Assembly (NCBI RefSeq): GCF_964340395.1
Contig: NC_135555.1
Coordinates: forward strand, 10,033,931 to 10,097,930
Direction of reading: 5' to 3'
Length of the DNA: 64,000 nucleotides
Origin: Glandiceps talaboti
Taxonomy: Eukaryota > Hemichordata > Enteropneusta > Spengelidae
A program made the translations under genes and the position numbers. A model generated the notes under the pieces. It worked only from the letters and a program-made list of their open reading frames with translations, did no database searches and had not been told where the DNA came from. Shown in pieces: positions 24,211 to 37,192 of this stretch (the stretch's first letter is position 1; every line of letters begins with the position of its first letter).

Positions 24211-25204
24211 ACAACTGCTCTGTTCGCAGACAGTGGAGAAGTTCCACTAGTACTGTCTATGGTTTCACTGGGGAAATGTATATAAACCATAATATGAGAC
24301 CATATCAGTAAAATCACTGTCTTCACACAGACTCAGTGTAGTGGCGATAGTGGGAAGCAACCATTTCCTTTCAAAATTGCAATCGAGCCCTTGCCAATGA
24401 TTCTGGGACTTGTGGACCCCCTTTCACGCTCGATACTGTTACTCGGTCAAGCAAGTAATTATCTCTGAGCAATGTTACTCGACGGTCTGTGTCTATTTTT
24501 ACACTTGACCAATAACACTCGTTCACTCCAATACAGTCAATTCTATTCACAGTTCCATGATCAATCGAACCTTAAGGGGAAACACCTGAGTTCGTACAGA
24601 ATCAACGCTTGTTAAGCCAATGTTACTTCCCAGCAGTCGGGCTCAGATCTTAGACCAGCAGTAACCATTTCGTTCCACCCTAAATCCAGTTCAAATCTAG
24701 TCGTCAATGTCTAGATCCACTCCAGCCTCATTTCTAGTTCTTCCTTAATAGCTTTTATTACGAATGCCATATTATAACAATTTTAAAACCGTCTCTACTG
24801 GTTGAATAGAATCCTACAGTGGTTATATGGCAGTGGAAAAATGAATAATTTGAACGCATGCCAAAAGATTACGATCATAGTCGATCACGTTTGCCTTCGA
24901 CGAAAATTGTAAATAGTTTGTCCGAATAAACATGTTTTTCACTCAACATTTGAAAATATTACGTATTGTTATCACAATAAGGGAACATTACAGTTTGTTG
25001 TCATAATAAAAGCATTTGTCAGTCTAAAGTGTCTATCAAACTTAAAAATGAGTAAATTAATTTTACAACTATATTAAAATAAAATGAAATGAGAATTAGC
25101 CTTGTAACAATAGCATTTTAACCCCATGTTTTTGAAGCATTTGAACAGGGAGGAGGGCTTAAAGGGTTCACCAACTGTGAGATGAGCTGATCTTTTATTT
25201 GTTT

Positions 25205-25413
25205 ATTGCAAATGAAATAACAGAATTAAGAAAGATTGACCTCGACATGATTGACCTTGACATGATTGCTACACGAAAATACTGGATACACGGTTGGAAA
25301 ATTCACCATATATCGTGAAGATGGATTGGAGGTAGACAAAGGTGTGGATCTTAATGTCTGAAAGAAAGTTGACGGTGTTTACATTCTACATGTAGAACCA
25401 CACGTATGATTGA
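25205..25413 (+). pseudogene. NL4: decayed exon 2 of an NTF2-like gene
   Basis: The sequence follows exon 2 of NL3 closely (ANEITELRKI..., then YTVGKFTIYREDG, then KKVDGVYILHV) but is frame-shifted near 25245-25270. The conserved Trp codon of the IWKK segment is TGA, and the end lacks the final DIWN. No matching exon 1 was seen upstream. A dead relic of the type-1 subfamily. Confidence 0.88.
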
Positions 25414-25870
25414 AATCAAGTCGACGGAGAAAGAAACACTGTAGAGGATTCGTTGCAGTAAAATTGTAATTGTCAGCGGTTACACACCACAGTGTGCGTA
25501 CTCCAAAATGACAACCTTTTACACTTTACATATTGATGAATCATTTGGCACTTCGCCGGACTGGTCACATAACTATATATAAACAAACAACTGATTTTGT
25601 CTTTCTACAACAATAAGGTAATAAACATTTGAATAAACACGTTATGACTACACCATGACAAGTAGTAAACAAGTGTAAAGTCTAAAATAAAGATGTAGTA
25701 TTTAGACCACGGACCGAGACTTTGTAATGGGACTCCGGATTGACTAGTATACCACCAGAGTTTAATACCCCCGGTGGATCTAGTGTCCCTGGGGATACCT
25801 GGTCCCCTGTTTTGTAGCACCCCACCACTTTCCGTGCTTTGTAGACCACTTTCTTCCCTGGCTTCTTGAA

Positions 25871-26222
25871 TTGGCCATTTGCATGAGGATTTAGGTATTT
25901 AATTTTAGACTTTTAATTTATAAAACAATTTTATCATTGCTTCCTACTTGAAAAATCAATGTGAAACAACATCAACTAAGTCTGTGTTTGTAACTCAATA
26001 CATTGCAAGAAGCTAAAAACAATGTGTAAAAAGTTTATTATTGTACGTACAATATGCAATAACAAACATTTTTACACATGTATTAATCTTTTGCAAAGTA
26101 TTGAGCTACAAACAAGGACTTGGGATGTGTTTTTTCACATTAATTTTTTCAAGTAGGAAACCATGATATTTTTTTAAATATAAATTCAAAATTCAAAATA
26201 AATACTCAATCTATATGGCATG
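25871..26222. mobile_element. Palindromic MITE, copy 2 of a family
   Basis: A ~350-bp element begins GGCCATTTGCATGAGGAT and ends CAATCTATATGGCA. It shares internal landmarks with the element at 44858-45198 (CTTCCTACTTGAAAAATCAA; AAGTCTGTGTTTGTAACTCA; TTTACACATGTATTAATCTT). The right half is a degenerate reverse complement of the left (TTCAAGTAGGAAACCATGAT). Confidence 0.75.
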
Positions 26223-26712
26223 ATTTTCTCTCCTCCTTTTACCGTTCACAAGAAAATCATGCCAACATTGACAATCTCCAGATAGCTACAGGCCAATAGG
26301 TGTACATGTATATAAATCATAGTTTCAACAATCCTTGTGGAAAATTAATGCCCTCATAAATATTGGTTTGAATGCCCAACCCCCGGCACTGACTGTTTCC
26401 TAAAAAAAATAATGATTTTAAAACAGTGACTTTGTTGTTGTGACGTGTTTGAGTCATTTTCTGTCTGTGTTCTCACATTGTAATTTACCAAAGTGTTTCA
26501 TGGTGGGAAGGATGTGATTCAGTAAACGTACCCAGCCTTAACTTGTAAATCATTACACAGAACACTGACCGCTTCTTGTTTTGTCATTGGTTCCGACTAA
26601 TTATAAGTGTGTATCCCTGACCCGAATGACCCAATGACGTCATCGAAGTTGACACCATACATGGTCACATGATTTGAAGCTGTAAACAAGTGCAAAAGTA
26701 CGTGCATATCAT

Positions 26713-26768
26713 GTTTATAAGCAGGCGGTTTGCAGTGAACTCACATTAGGATCACAATTCTCACTACA
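26713..26768 (+). promoter_or_regulatory. Candidate core promoter and non-coding exon 1 of NL5
   Basis: TTTATAA at 26714 resembles a TATA box. About 28 bases on, TCACATT fits an initiator, and the short downstream stretch ends in CTACAG followed by the donor GTAAGA (26769). An acceptor TTTTTTCCTACAG at 28738-28750 precedes the NL5 start codon by 62 bases, so splicing would place NL5 in one transcript. Supported by motif spacing only. Confidence 0.4.
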
Positions 26769-26785
26769 GGTAAGACTGTCGAGTT

Positions 26786-28124
26786 CTATTTATCTCTGAA
26801 CGGCGGCGAAATGCTATAATCATATGCCGACGGCGATAGTTGTACCACTTGCATGTCACCGACCACTGTCCTTTCGTAGTTGACGAGGTGTTTATCATTA
26901 CCGTTCATGTGTAACGCAGTCCAATTTCTCTTTTCAAAGTACTTGTTGTCGTTCACGCTCGTCACACGGACGCACATACAACCTTACTTGAGGACACGAA
27001 GTGACACCATCTTGTGTTTGCGCTTGTCTAGAATAATATTGACATTTTCGGGGTATTTGACCTTGAATGTATACAACAATCAAGTTGCTGGTAAGATAGT
27101 GAAGTGTAAAAAAATCCAAATCATGTTATTGGAGTTAAATTAGGCCTTCGCTGCGCTGGCAACTCTGCACCACCCCGACTTGTGTTACGTGTTTGTTTGT
27201 TTGTTTGTTTGTTTGTTCGTTCCAATGCGGCATGCCTTATCCTATTTACGTGACCCCTACTTACTGGTCATCCACCTCTTATCTGGCCTCAAACTACTTA
27301 AATTGCTATCGTCCTATTTCTGTAGTGGTCTGTATAGTACACTATGGAGGTTTAACTCATGAGTGGACCGAGCTCAAGCATACTTCTGTTCCCACCGCTT
27401 CATTTACTGTCACTCATAATAAGTCCCTTTACTGCAGCACCAGTAAAGGTACAACAATGTTTATGTGACGGCGGCCAAAAGTTTGTCCCGTGACTTGTCA
27501 AGGACAAGCCCTCCTAACGTATACTAACCGGGACTCGATTCTGGCAATATTCATTTCCTCATTGTGTTAAGGGACGATGACGTCAGAATCGAGTCTCTCA
27601 GCTGGACGAGACACCTACATGCGCACATTTCTGTTATTGACCAAGAGTGAGTACTTGATATTACAGGCGTAGCCTTTAAAGCGATCGATACTTTCACAGT
27701 GCACAGTCTAAAAAGACCAGGCCACTATAGCGTATTGTGTTAAAAGCCCAACAGTCCAACTAGCGTTCGAAGTTGGACAGATCCGGAGTGTAGTTTTTTT
27801 TATCAGTATTTCAGATCAAAGCGTCCATTCTGTAAGTCACGCAACAGATGCTGTTTTGACCGTACTTTTAGTTACACTTGTCCCAGAAAATCAGAATGAT
27901 CGGCATATGAATTAATCTTTCTGGTCGTAAATAGCGGTTTGTGAGCCTGTTATTTTATTTCAGTCAAAGAATTGCGTAACAAATCACGAAACTTTAATGA
28001 CTTATAAAACATGTATTGTAAAAGAATGCAGACCCCATCTATGTAGCCTTGCGTAGCTTAGTATTGAAGTGGCGTAAATGAGACAATCACAAACTCCCAG
28101 AGATGTAGTTCATCGTTCAGTTTA

Positions 28125-28125
<1 letters not shown>
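26786..28125. other. No recognised gene
   Basis: Short open frames occur on both strands (for example 26786-26977 minus and 27193-27468 plus), but no family was recognised and no paralogue supports them. There is a (GTTT)n tract at 27190-27218 and an inverted repeat GACTCGATTCTG / CAGAATCGAGTC at 27533-27595. Confidence 0.4.

Positions 28126-28126
<1 letters not shown>

Positions 28127-28188
<62 letters not shown>
28127..28188. repeat. (CA)n microsatellite
   Basis: About 60 bases of uninterrupted CA dinucleotide, upstream of NL5. Confidence 0.97.
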
Positions 28189-28192
<4 letters not shown>

Positions 28193-28812
28193 TTATTTCG
28201 GTACATGAAATTCAAAACACGAAAAAATGTTTAAATGGATCGTATCGCAATAAAACTTGATATTTTTTTTTTGCAAAGACAAAAACAGATCTACATAAAG
28301 TAGCTCTTGTCGAATGCATTTATCCAGTGACACACCTAACCACCATCTCTGTCCTATCCAGGGATAGTATGAGACGTGCAGTACCACTTTTGACTGTCTA
28401 CAGCCCAATGAACCCCGGATCGGTAATAGTTGATGGAAAATCAGCTATAGGGTCTCTTCATCAGTCGCAGTTGTTGTGATAAATTCACCCCCCCCCATAT
28501 TTGTTTGCCCAGAGTTTACTAGTATTGTTCATCAAGTAGAGTACGTGGATAAATTAAGTATCAAAAGGTGGAACTTCATCTCATACTCACCACATTTACA
28601 CATCCTTTACTTAAACTTTACCCTGGGTGGAAAGACATGGTGAAATGTGACTTTTTGTATAGTGGCATGCATGCATTGTGTAAAACAACTAGAATTCGTG
28701 GTCTAGAAGTAGTCCATAACATGTTTTCATGTGTGTGTTTTTTCCTACAGATAACATCACGTAAATATTTTCCTTCCGTTGCATAGTGAACAAAATATCT
28801 AGTTAACCTATC

Positions 28813-29652
28813 ATGGCTAGTGATGATGAACTGAAAGATAAGTGTATTGAAACTCAACGTAAATGGACATCCTTGTATAATGTTGGTAACATAAGAATGT
28901 TGGTTGAATTGTATGATTGCAATGCCACAATGATGGCACCTGGTTTGCCGCCAAAAGTAGGCAGAGAGGGTAAGTCAATATTAGTTCTCTCCCATTTGGT
29001 TTTTGTCATTCTTGTTCTGTTCAAATGCCGAATTTCATGACGAATTTGATGATAATACTATATCATGTATGCGGGGGTAAATTTGAAAATATTTGGAAAA
29101 TAAGGATTTAACTGTTAATGATTGAATAAGATTGTAGATGTTGTACACATGATTTAATGGACAACAACTGTCTAACAATCTAGTAGGGTGGGGGTGGGGT
29201 GGGCTGATATGACAAGAAATGACACCTCTATTCAAGTAACACATGATGTCAACAAATGTTAATCTATCCTTCACCTAATTGGAATGTTTTTAGAAAGGGG
29301 GATGTATAGAATGTATTTGCACAAAAATGAGTATATATTTGCATGTTAAACATTTTCTTAAACGTTCGTACTCGAGCTTAATGGTAATTTATAACATATT
29401 CAATAATTATTTGCAGGCATCGGTGTAGGTCTCAGCGAAATGCGTAAAAAGATAGCCTCCTATCACCCACATGCCCCTGACGAAGTTGGACGAATCAACG
29501 GCGACGATTTGATCTACTTCACGTCTGGATTCACCTGTTATAACCCGGATGGAGAACCGCTATATCCAGGCAAAGGCGTCTTTATGTTGAAGAAAGTGAA
29601 AGGAGAGTATCTCGTGTATACTGATTGTTTTAATTACAATACAAAAGTGTGA
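28813..29652 (+). CDS. NL5: NTF2-like/SnoaL-like protein, second subfamily
   Basis: Predicted 130-residue protein. Exon 1 is 28813-28969 (MASDDELKDKCIETQRKWTS..., LVELYDCNATMMAPG, KVGREG) with donor GTAAGT. Exon 2 is 29417-29652 (GIGVGLSEMRKKIA..., GRINGDDLIYFTSGFTCYN, PDGEPLYPGKGVFML, KKVKGEYLVYTDCFNYN). It keeps the phase-1 Gly junction of the other NL genes but is clearly diverged from NL1-NL3, and lacks the IWKK Trp (FMLKK instead). No signal peptide; probably cytosolic. An acceptor 62 bases before the ATG implies a 5' UTR intron. AATAAA at 30266 is a likely poly(A) signal. Close in form to widespread animal DUF4440-type small proteins. Confidence 0.9.
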
Positions 29653-31225
29653 GATTCCGGCCGAGAGTTCTGGGACTTTGTCTGCTGTCTAGGTCAAAGG
29701 TCGCGAGATTTCATATATGAGACACTGAAAAGAATTTTGTGATTGTTTTTATACGAAGTGTAACGTCAGTTATATGCGACTGTTTAATCATGTTAGAAAT
29801 TGATACAATGGTTTAATAATCTAACAATGTACTCAGCTTTAGGCCAGGCGGTGGAGTTTTGAGACCTTAAATCGAAAAGGCCACGGAGAAAGTTAGGAGG
29901 TGGAGTTAACTGCTGCAGGGTATGCAGCTTTCTGCTTGAACAGTCGATAAATACTTCTTTCTTTTTCGAAGTAAAAAGTCGATTATGCAAAAATGCCATT
30001 TCTCTTTTTATTTTTTATTTTTTATTTTTAAAAAGTTGAATATGGCATGTAGAAATAAAGTAACTGCTGTTTTAAATTTTTGATAAAACGTTGAAAGTGC
30101 ATTTTATGAAGTAATGAAAACACGGACACTAAAAATATGTTTATAAGTTATTTTCAATTGTACACGGTGTATGTCTTTACTTTTTACATTTTTTAAAAAT
30201 AAGTTACGACCTGTCCAAAATTAAAGGCATATAGTTATCAGCGCCAATGAATGTGGCGATATTACAATAAAGTTGACCTTTTTCACACATGATGGTGGTG
30301 CTGTTTCTTTTAATTAAGTCAATAGATGTCCTATGAACTTTTATCACACACTTTGAATACTATATAATACCTATACATCGCCAGAAATGACAATTCGTTT
30401 TCTTGTCAGTTTTCTGAGAGAACAAAATAAAGGAATGACTGTATAATAAGGTAAATTAGATTAATTTGGAATCTATATTTTTAGTATTTATGCTTGATTT
30501 GAAGGGGAGCCCCACTCCAGGGAACAAGGTTTTTTCATAAACTTTGGGATCTGGAGACTCATTTCCTGCACATTACGCACGATTTCCGATAAATACCAAG
30601 TTGAACTTGTGCCTCATTTGGGGAATTTTGCTGTGAGCCACATTGCATCCTGGGAGTTACCAGAAATGCATGTTCAATAGGTGAACGATGAATATTGATT
30701 ATTCCTAAGTGCTTGTTACCTCCAGCGAAAAACATGAATATTCATTACCATGTGTTCCACTTCACCCCTCCGCGCGCCCCATTTTGGAAGGCGCGGTTTG
30801 AGTTTACATGATATTCATTCAGAGATATCTTGACCAAGAAAACAACACATATGGGATTGATTGTGATGGAGTGGTGTTAATCGTTGCTTGGTATGGTTCC
30901 AAAGATATACACGAATCACTTGTTGTTAGGGTATACCGGTATGGGTTTCAGAAGTATGCAGCGAGCATGTAATTGATTGATCGATAGATTGATTGATCGA
31001 TCGATCGATCAATCAATCAATCGATTGATTTATTGATTGATTTATTATTTGGTTGAATGATTGATCGATTGAATAATCAATTTTTGTGGTGCAATATAAC
31101 TTATTTTTTGTGTGACATTGGTCAATTCACTCATTGAGTTTTGTGGTGATATACAACTTTTTTTTCTCTTTCCCTGTCTACTTTTCTCTCTTTCAGCTGT
31201 ATGTAATTCTCTCTTTATTGACTGA
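29653..31225. other. NL5 3' UTR and intergenic
   Basis: AT-rich. AATAAA occurs at about 30052 and 30266. A self-complementary ATTG/ATCG tetranucleotide tract lies at 30972-31060. No gene was seen. Confidence 0.5.
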
Positions 31226-31553
31226 CTAAAGACACCTTGTCAATTCTTCTCCTTATATCTAAATTAAAACACCCCTATTCTTATAATTGGCGAGAGATCA
31301 GTTACAGCGTAAATTTGCTTTGTGTCTAATCTTGTGGGAGATTATCACACTGGACAAACAGTCGATCATGCACAAACTAGTAAGGAGGTTCTCTTCCTTA
31401 CTAGTTTATGCATGATCGACTGTTTGTCCAGTGTGATAATCTCCCACAAGATTAGACACAAAGCAAACTGTTAATGCAGGTGATTTCTCGCCTATTATAA
31501 GCTTTGGGTGTTTTGATTTAGATAAGAGGAGAAGAGTGGACAAGGCGTATTTA
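31226..31553. mobile_element. Long foldback (palindromic) element
   Basis: Two ~160-base arms meet at about 31390. The inner ~72 bases of each arm are almost exact complements (31315-31386 against 31395-31468, for example AGTCGATCATGC / GCATGATCGACT). The outer ~85 bases are complements with substitutions (ACACCTTGTC at 31232 and GACAAGGCGT at 31540). Both ends lie at TAAA/TTTA, so a TA target site is possible. No coding capacity. Confidence 0.9.
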
Positions 31554-32404
31554 TACTTTCGCGATTTTATTATTTTTTTGTCAAATACATAAAAAAAAGT
31601 TTAGGGTCGGTAGTGAAAAATTAGGTGGGGTCAGGTGACCACAAAGAAACACTTTTTTAGGCCTTATAGGCATATTTTGTGTGCATGAAATAATTATACA
31701 TGATTTCATAAATGACAATAAACTTGACAGTAAAGCATTTCCTTCATCATTTTTCTGTTTAAGTAAGATCCAGTCGAAATACAAGGCTGACGACCTCCGA
31801 GGACGACCTAGTAATTTTACTGACAGTAGCTACAGAGCGGGATCCGCATCATATTTGGGTTGCCTGAACAGCTGAAACAGCTGAAAGCAAATGGTTCCTT
31901 AGGCCTGTCAATGGACTTGTGATAAATGGGATTTCTTGTCGGGCTTAAGAGGCATTGGAATTGTATGGTTATCTTTCCTGTCAAACAAGTTGTTGATTCT
32001 TGTAATTCTACACCGTGTTCATGCATCATTTGGTAGGATCGTGTGCTTGAACACTATAAATGTGAGGTGGTTTCAACCATTTCTTTTTTAAAATGTGAGG
32101 CAACAAATGTGTGTTTTAAGCGATATACATGTTGTCCATATCAATTTCTTCTGGAAGTAACGAAAGAGTTATCATGGAAACTTCGAGAAGCACGGAAAAC
32201 GCCCAGAAGAAGATGAGAGCAAGTTTTCTTAAGGATGTAGAAAGTGGGCGACGACCAGCACACCCCTTTATAAGATTTCGCGGACCCTGACATATTAGTA
32301 GAACAGACAGAAAAGGGTACGGTGACACTTGTAGTCTGTTCTCAAATGCTGGCACATTCAATCAGAATTGAGTTTTCCATTGGAAAATAGTGAAAGCCTT
32401 GAAA

Positions 32405-32710
32405 ATGTCTGAATCACAGTTTAAAGATGTCGCAGATGAAACAGCTCAACGTTTCATGAAAGCGTATAACGCCGGTGGATCGATTGTCGAGCTTTTCTCT
32501 CCCGATTGTAAGACGATGGCGCCGGATATACCACGTCAAACTGGTCCTGAAGGTAAGCAAACACCACGTCATCTTTTATCATTTAAATTCTTAGGCATGT
32601 TTGGATCTATTTTTACATAGTGATAGAGTACGTTTTAGCACAATTGAACTGACTTCAGTAATGCTATAGGTATGGTGAAGTGTGTGTGCGTGCGTATGTG
32701 CGTGCATGCA

Positions 32711-32742
<32 letters not shown>

Positions 32743-33970
32743 TGTGTGTGTCACTGTGAGTGAATGTGAATGCTTTAAAGCGAAAAAAACCCAGCAGACA
32801 GACTGTATTTATATTTAGTGGGGACATTGTTCGCATCACAAGCATGTGATTTGGGTCAACAAATTTGATTTTTGGTAGGAAAAAACATAAACTCAAAAAC
32901 CACTAATCAGATTGGTCTGTAATGTGGTGGGAATGTTCTGAGACATAGGAAGATTTGTTCATCACATGATGATCCTACCGGTATTGATATGTAAATTAAG
33001 TCTTAAAATGAGACTGTTTGGTTTAAAAACATATATAGTTCCAAAACCAGAAGGCAGTTTGGGTTGAAATTTGGTGGTGATGTTTCTTGAGATGTGTAGA
33101 TAAAGATAACATCAGGGATGGGAAGGCAAATGGATAAACATTTCTAAAAATAATGGACACATAAGCCTAGCAACTAGCCCACCCCATAGCAACAACCAAA
33201 TGGTGGTGTATATTGCAAAGATAACAGCAGGGAGTGATAATGAACTTGACAAGCATAAATGAACACATATATGCTTAACAACAAAACCGTAGCAACAACC
33301 AAATGGTGGTGTATGTTGCAAAGATAACAACAGTAATGGATAGTCAAGTGGATAAACAACCCAAAAATTGGCACATAGATGTCTATCAACAATATCACAC
33401 CGATAGAAACAGTGAAACGATGGTGTATTTTGCAAAGATTGAAAACAGGGATGGTTAGGTATGAAGTGAGTAAACATTCATATGAACACATGTACACATA
33501 TGTCTGTCACAGAAAACTGCCCATACCAGCAGTAAAATGATGCTGTCTATGGCAAACAATTACAACAGGGATTGCTAGACAGGTGGATAAGCATTCATAA
33601 TGTATAGCAATGAAAAACGCCAATGGTAGCAGTAAAATGATGGAGTATATTGCAAAGATAGCAACAAGGATTGCTAGGCAAGTGGATATAGCATTATTCA
33701 CCCAGCAACTAAGATCTAGCAACAGTGAATGACTGTGTATGTTGTGCAGGTAACAAGAAGGTTAGATTGGCTTGTGGATAAACATAAATTGGCATTTATA
33801 TTTGTGCCTAGTTAAGGCTGGGGTCAGAAATGACGGCGGGGGGGGGGGGGTGAACTTGAAAGCTGTCTTCAATACCCCAATTTTACTCACATACAACTGT
33901 ATGGCTATACTTTAACGTACACAGAGATACAGCTGTATTTTGGCAGACATACGCATTCGCTTGGCTATTG

Positions 33971-34039
<69 letters not shown>

Positions 34040-34676
34040 GAGACAGAGACACAGACAGAGACACAGACAGACAGACAGACAGACAGACAGAAGGCATACA
34101 CAAATACATTCGCATGGCTGTCACCTACCTCATCACTGAATATTTGATAGGTTCTACAGGCTATTGTGGGAACCGCAAGAAAGTTTTAAAATTTACTTGG
34201 TAAACGACTGCTGCTGAGGTTTAATTTAGTTCAAATCACGGTCAGAATATTTCGCGCCTCCCCCCCCCCCCCTGGAGTCCTCAATTTTTTTTCATGGGCG
34301 CCCAATTTCTCCCAAGCCACCCCCCCCCCCCCCCCACACACACACCGTAAATTCTGACCGTTTCGGTAGCTGGCCGTGAGTTTTGAACATTTTCGACCAA
34401 AAAATATACCCCCATTTTAGTTGTGGTATACTTTCTTTTCTTTTCTTAGGGGTTAAGAAGGTACAAGAATTGACGATGGCGATGGGATACGTCAAGGCCA
34501 ATGTATCGATTGACCAAGCCATAGCGATGGGTAGTGAGGATGATTTTTATACAACCTTCAAGTGTACCGTCTCTAAAGAGGATGGTTCAAAGAGAGATGG
34601 CAAAGGAGTGTACATCTGGAAGAAGATCGATGGCAAATACTTGATTGATGTTAACATATGGAATTACGACAATTGA
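32405..34676 (+). CDS. NL6: NTF2-like/SnoaL-like protein, second subfamily
   Basis: Predicted 124-residue protein. Exon 1 is 32405-32552 (MSESQFKDVADETAQRFMKA, then YNAGGSIVELFSPDCKTMAP), donor GTAAGC. Exon 2 is 34450-34676 (GVKKVQELTMAMGYVKANVS, then a segment to YTTFKCTVSKEDGSKRDGKG, then VYIWKKIDGKYLIDVNIWNY). The phase-1 Gly junction is as in the rest of the array. The 1.9-kb intron holds a TG/CG tract (32680-32752), a degenerate tandem repeat (33060-33790), and GA and CAGA tracts (33973-34092). Exon 2 keeps the WKKxDG motif, unlike NL5. Cytosolic by absence of signals; activity unknown. Confidence 0.88.
33060..33790. repeat. Degenerate ~92-120-bp tandem repeat in NL6 intron
   Basis: Roughly seven diverged copies share landmarks such as AAATGGTGGTGTAT-TTGCAAAGATAAC and GTGGATAAACATTCATA. 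The landmark TGGTGTAT-like word falls near 33204, 33307, 33421, 33541, 33641 and 33733. Confidence 0.75.
33841..34092. repeat. Poly-G, (GA)n and (CAGA)n tracts
   Basis: A G run lies at 33838-33851, GA dinucleotide at 33973-34035, and CAGA units at 34036-34092. Poly-C runs follow at 34261-34272 and 34320-34336, close to the NL6 exon 2 acceptor. Confidence 0.95.
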
Positions 34677-36949
34677 ACAGAGGCCTTTTGGAAATTATCA
34701 GGAAACATTTTCCAATTTGACATTCAATACTATGTGGGGAGGGGGGGGTCACCAATACTTCAGTACTCAAACATTTCTTTTTTTATTAAGTTCTTGTAGA
34801 AGTAAAGCAATTACATTGCTAGGTGTATTTAGATTACAAAGAATCCCACTATTAGACTGAAGCTCTATTTATGATTATGTCTCTTTGGCAACCAGGTCAC
34901 CATTTATCACGGAAAAAACCTACAGTGTATAAAATGTTTGCAAACACACACCATGCCACAGTTTTGTAGCCGATCAGTTCAATGACCCTAACCTGTCAGC
35001 GAAAGGAATTCACATTCAAAGTACACGATTGGGAAAGAACAGCTCGTCAACAAACCTCCATATTTTGCGTCTTTCGTTTTTCATCTATCAGACCTTTCAT
35101 TGGTATTAAAACATGTCTCTCTGTTTTGAATGGTCATGTTGTACAAACAAGTTCAAATAAAAACCTTTCATCTGTGAATTTAACAATTTGCCTTCATAGT
35201 ATAGCACTAATCGTTTACAGCTACCCGTGTCCGAGTCTATATGCATGTGTTATACTATTGTTGACTAACAAAGGCGAACTAATGCCTTCGTCTTGGCTCA
35301 GACCAGTTGTTTGTTGGCCTGAGGTTTTGGTGTCGAAAAATAAATCGGTCATTACCCAATTTCTCTATCCTTGCAAACGATTAATAGCCATGGTAAGCCG
35401 ACACCAGGTCTCGTGTGTGTGTATATAAAAAATAGCATTACGTATTATGTTTTACGGTGGCCTGCAAGTGAAACGACAGAACACAAATTTGCAACACAAA
35501 GACTTACAAAATTTACATAAAAACTTTAATTTCTGTTGTCTTGTCACCAGCAGGTCATCGAAGTTTGAGTAAAATCCCAGATTTGTACTTTGAATGTTCA
35601 AATTTCCATAGTTACACGTAATTGTTGACGAGAATATTTTTATATAATATTTTCATAGCTGTCATAGGTGCCATAGCTGTAGACTGTAGATTACAGTTAT
35701 CTAGATTGTCTGGCCTCTAATATCTAGGCCAGGTACTGTAGTATGCTCATATATCCAGAGCCTGTCCTATGTAAAGTTGTTTACCAGCTTCATAACGACG
35801 TAAATTAAGCTGACAACAAACACTCAGGGTGACTTGTCTTAACAAATTGACTGCCTCTCTTGACCCGTCACATTGTACTTATTGCTTTACGTGGCGTCAC
35901 AGTAAATACGAGACGAGACAGACCAAATTGGCAAATAGGACAAATCAAATAAGAATGTTGACTTGTGACCTCTAGTGAACTCGTGGGTCTGTCCTTGCAT
36001 TGGTACTGGTTCATGGTGGTTCATACAGCAGTATCGGGCTGTTAAAATGTTACTAGACCTTACTACACTCTAACACCTTCAAAGGTGTGTATATCACTTA
36101 GCTTTGGCAAGTGAATAATCTGGTTCTAGCTGGTTCTACAACCAAATTCAAACTCTATGATAAGAGCTGCCATTGTTTTACCATCCAACATACTGCCACT
36201 TTATTGAAATTAAAAGTCTGCGGTTGGGGTTGGGGTAATACAGGCTTACGTGTCCCCCCCCCCTGAGACTTACCTTAGCCCAAGCAGTAACCCCAAACAT
36301 ATCATATGTCTGTCTGTTCAATTAGAAGTCTCGCAAGAAATAGTGGATGCGGAAACTGACATCAACTTAAGACGACAATATAAAACTGTTCTTCCAATCT
36401 GTAATGGTTGTACATCTGATGGGAAGAAACATTTAGGACATATTTTGATACGCTCTTATCCAAGGCAGTGGTTGACCCAAATTCGGTTTCACATTATTTT
36501 ATGATTAACGGGGTTATTATTGCACTTTTACTCATATAACTGCGATCCTTTGCTGTCTGTTTTATTACGATCGTCTATACAACAATAAGAAAGAAAACAT
36601 CAAATAATTCAAATCTATAATCAAAGAAAGAATACATAATGATAGAGTATGACAATCGAGACTAGCTTTATACTTCAACGTTGAGTGAAAACAATCGATA
36701 TGAAATGGATGGAACACCTTGAATCTGTATAAAATTCTGCAGCAGGTGTGTCTAAACGAATAAAATGGACATATATGTGAAATGTTAAATTTAGTTAATA
36801 CCTTTAACGTTAAATTGCTGTTATACCAGTATTTTGTGTTAATGTCCTAACGTATAATATCTCAGCATGTGAAAACGTGCGTACAAAAAATAATGTGGTG
36901 CAGAGATGTCACCATAGAGATGTCACCATGCCTGTGGCGTTGCTTTGAC
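34677..36949. other. No recognised gene
   Basis: A 148-codon open frame at 34982-35428 is the longest, but its translation matches no family I recognise and has no start context, splice partner or paralogue. AATAAA near 35156 may serve NL6. Nothing else is supported. Confidence 0.5.
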
Positions 36950-37192
36950 GCGGTGTACGTCAGTTTTATTTCGGGGTATATACGTCAGTTTCGGAATTTC
37001 AAGGGTCATTGAAAATAAAATATTGTACGTAGCCGTAATAAAAGTTCGTCACGTCACGTCAACCGGGTCGGTCGACTGATTCTATACACTCAGCTACCAT
37101 AACTAAATAAGATTATTCTTAGTGATATAACAATATCGGATATCTTATTCTTCTTTCTCGCCGTCTTTGATCACCACTGGATTTCTCAACAG
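36950..37192 (+). promoter_or_regulatory. Caspase-like A promoter region and non-coding exon 1
   Basis: Duplicated in gene B at 42950-43174. TACGTCA occurs at 36956 and 36981 and TCACGTCACGTCA at 37049-37061, which are ATF/CREB-type half sites. The conserved stretch ending TTTCTCAACAG then runs into the donor GTGAGT at 37193, giving a probable 5' UTR exon spliced to the acceptor at 37796. The transcription start is not defined. Confidence 0.5.

Noticed and set aside
26786-26977. 63-codon minus-strand frame that looks protein-like
   Set aside because: No recognised family and no adjoining minus-strand exon; not strong enough to call a gene, though it could be a terminal exon.
34982-35428. 148-codon open frame after NL6
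   Set aside because: No family resemblance, no splice partner, no paralogous copy and ordinary AT-rich composition; most likely a chance frame.
36250-36504. 84-codon frame before the caspase locus
   Set aside because: No similarity, begins in a poly-C run, and not part of the duplicated caspase segment.
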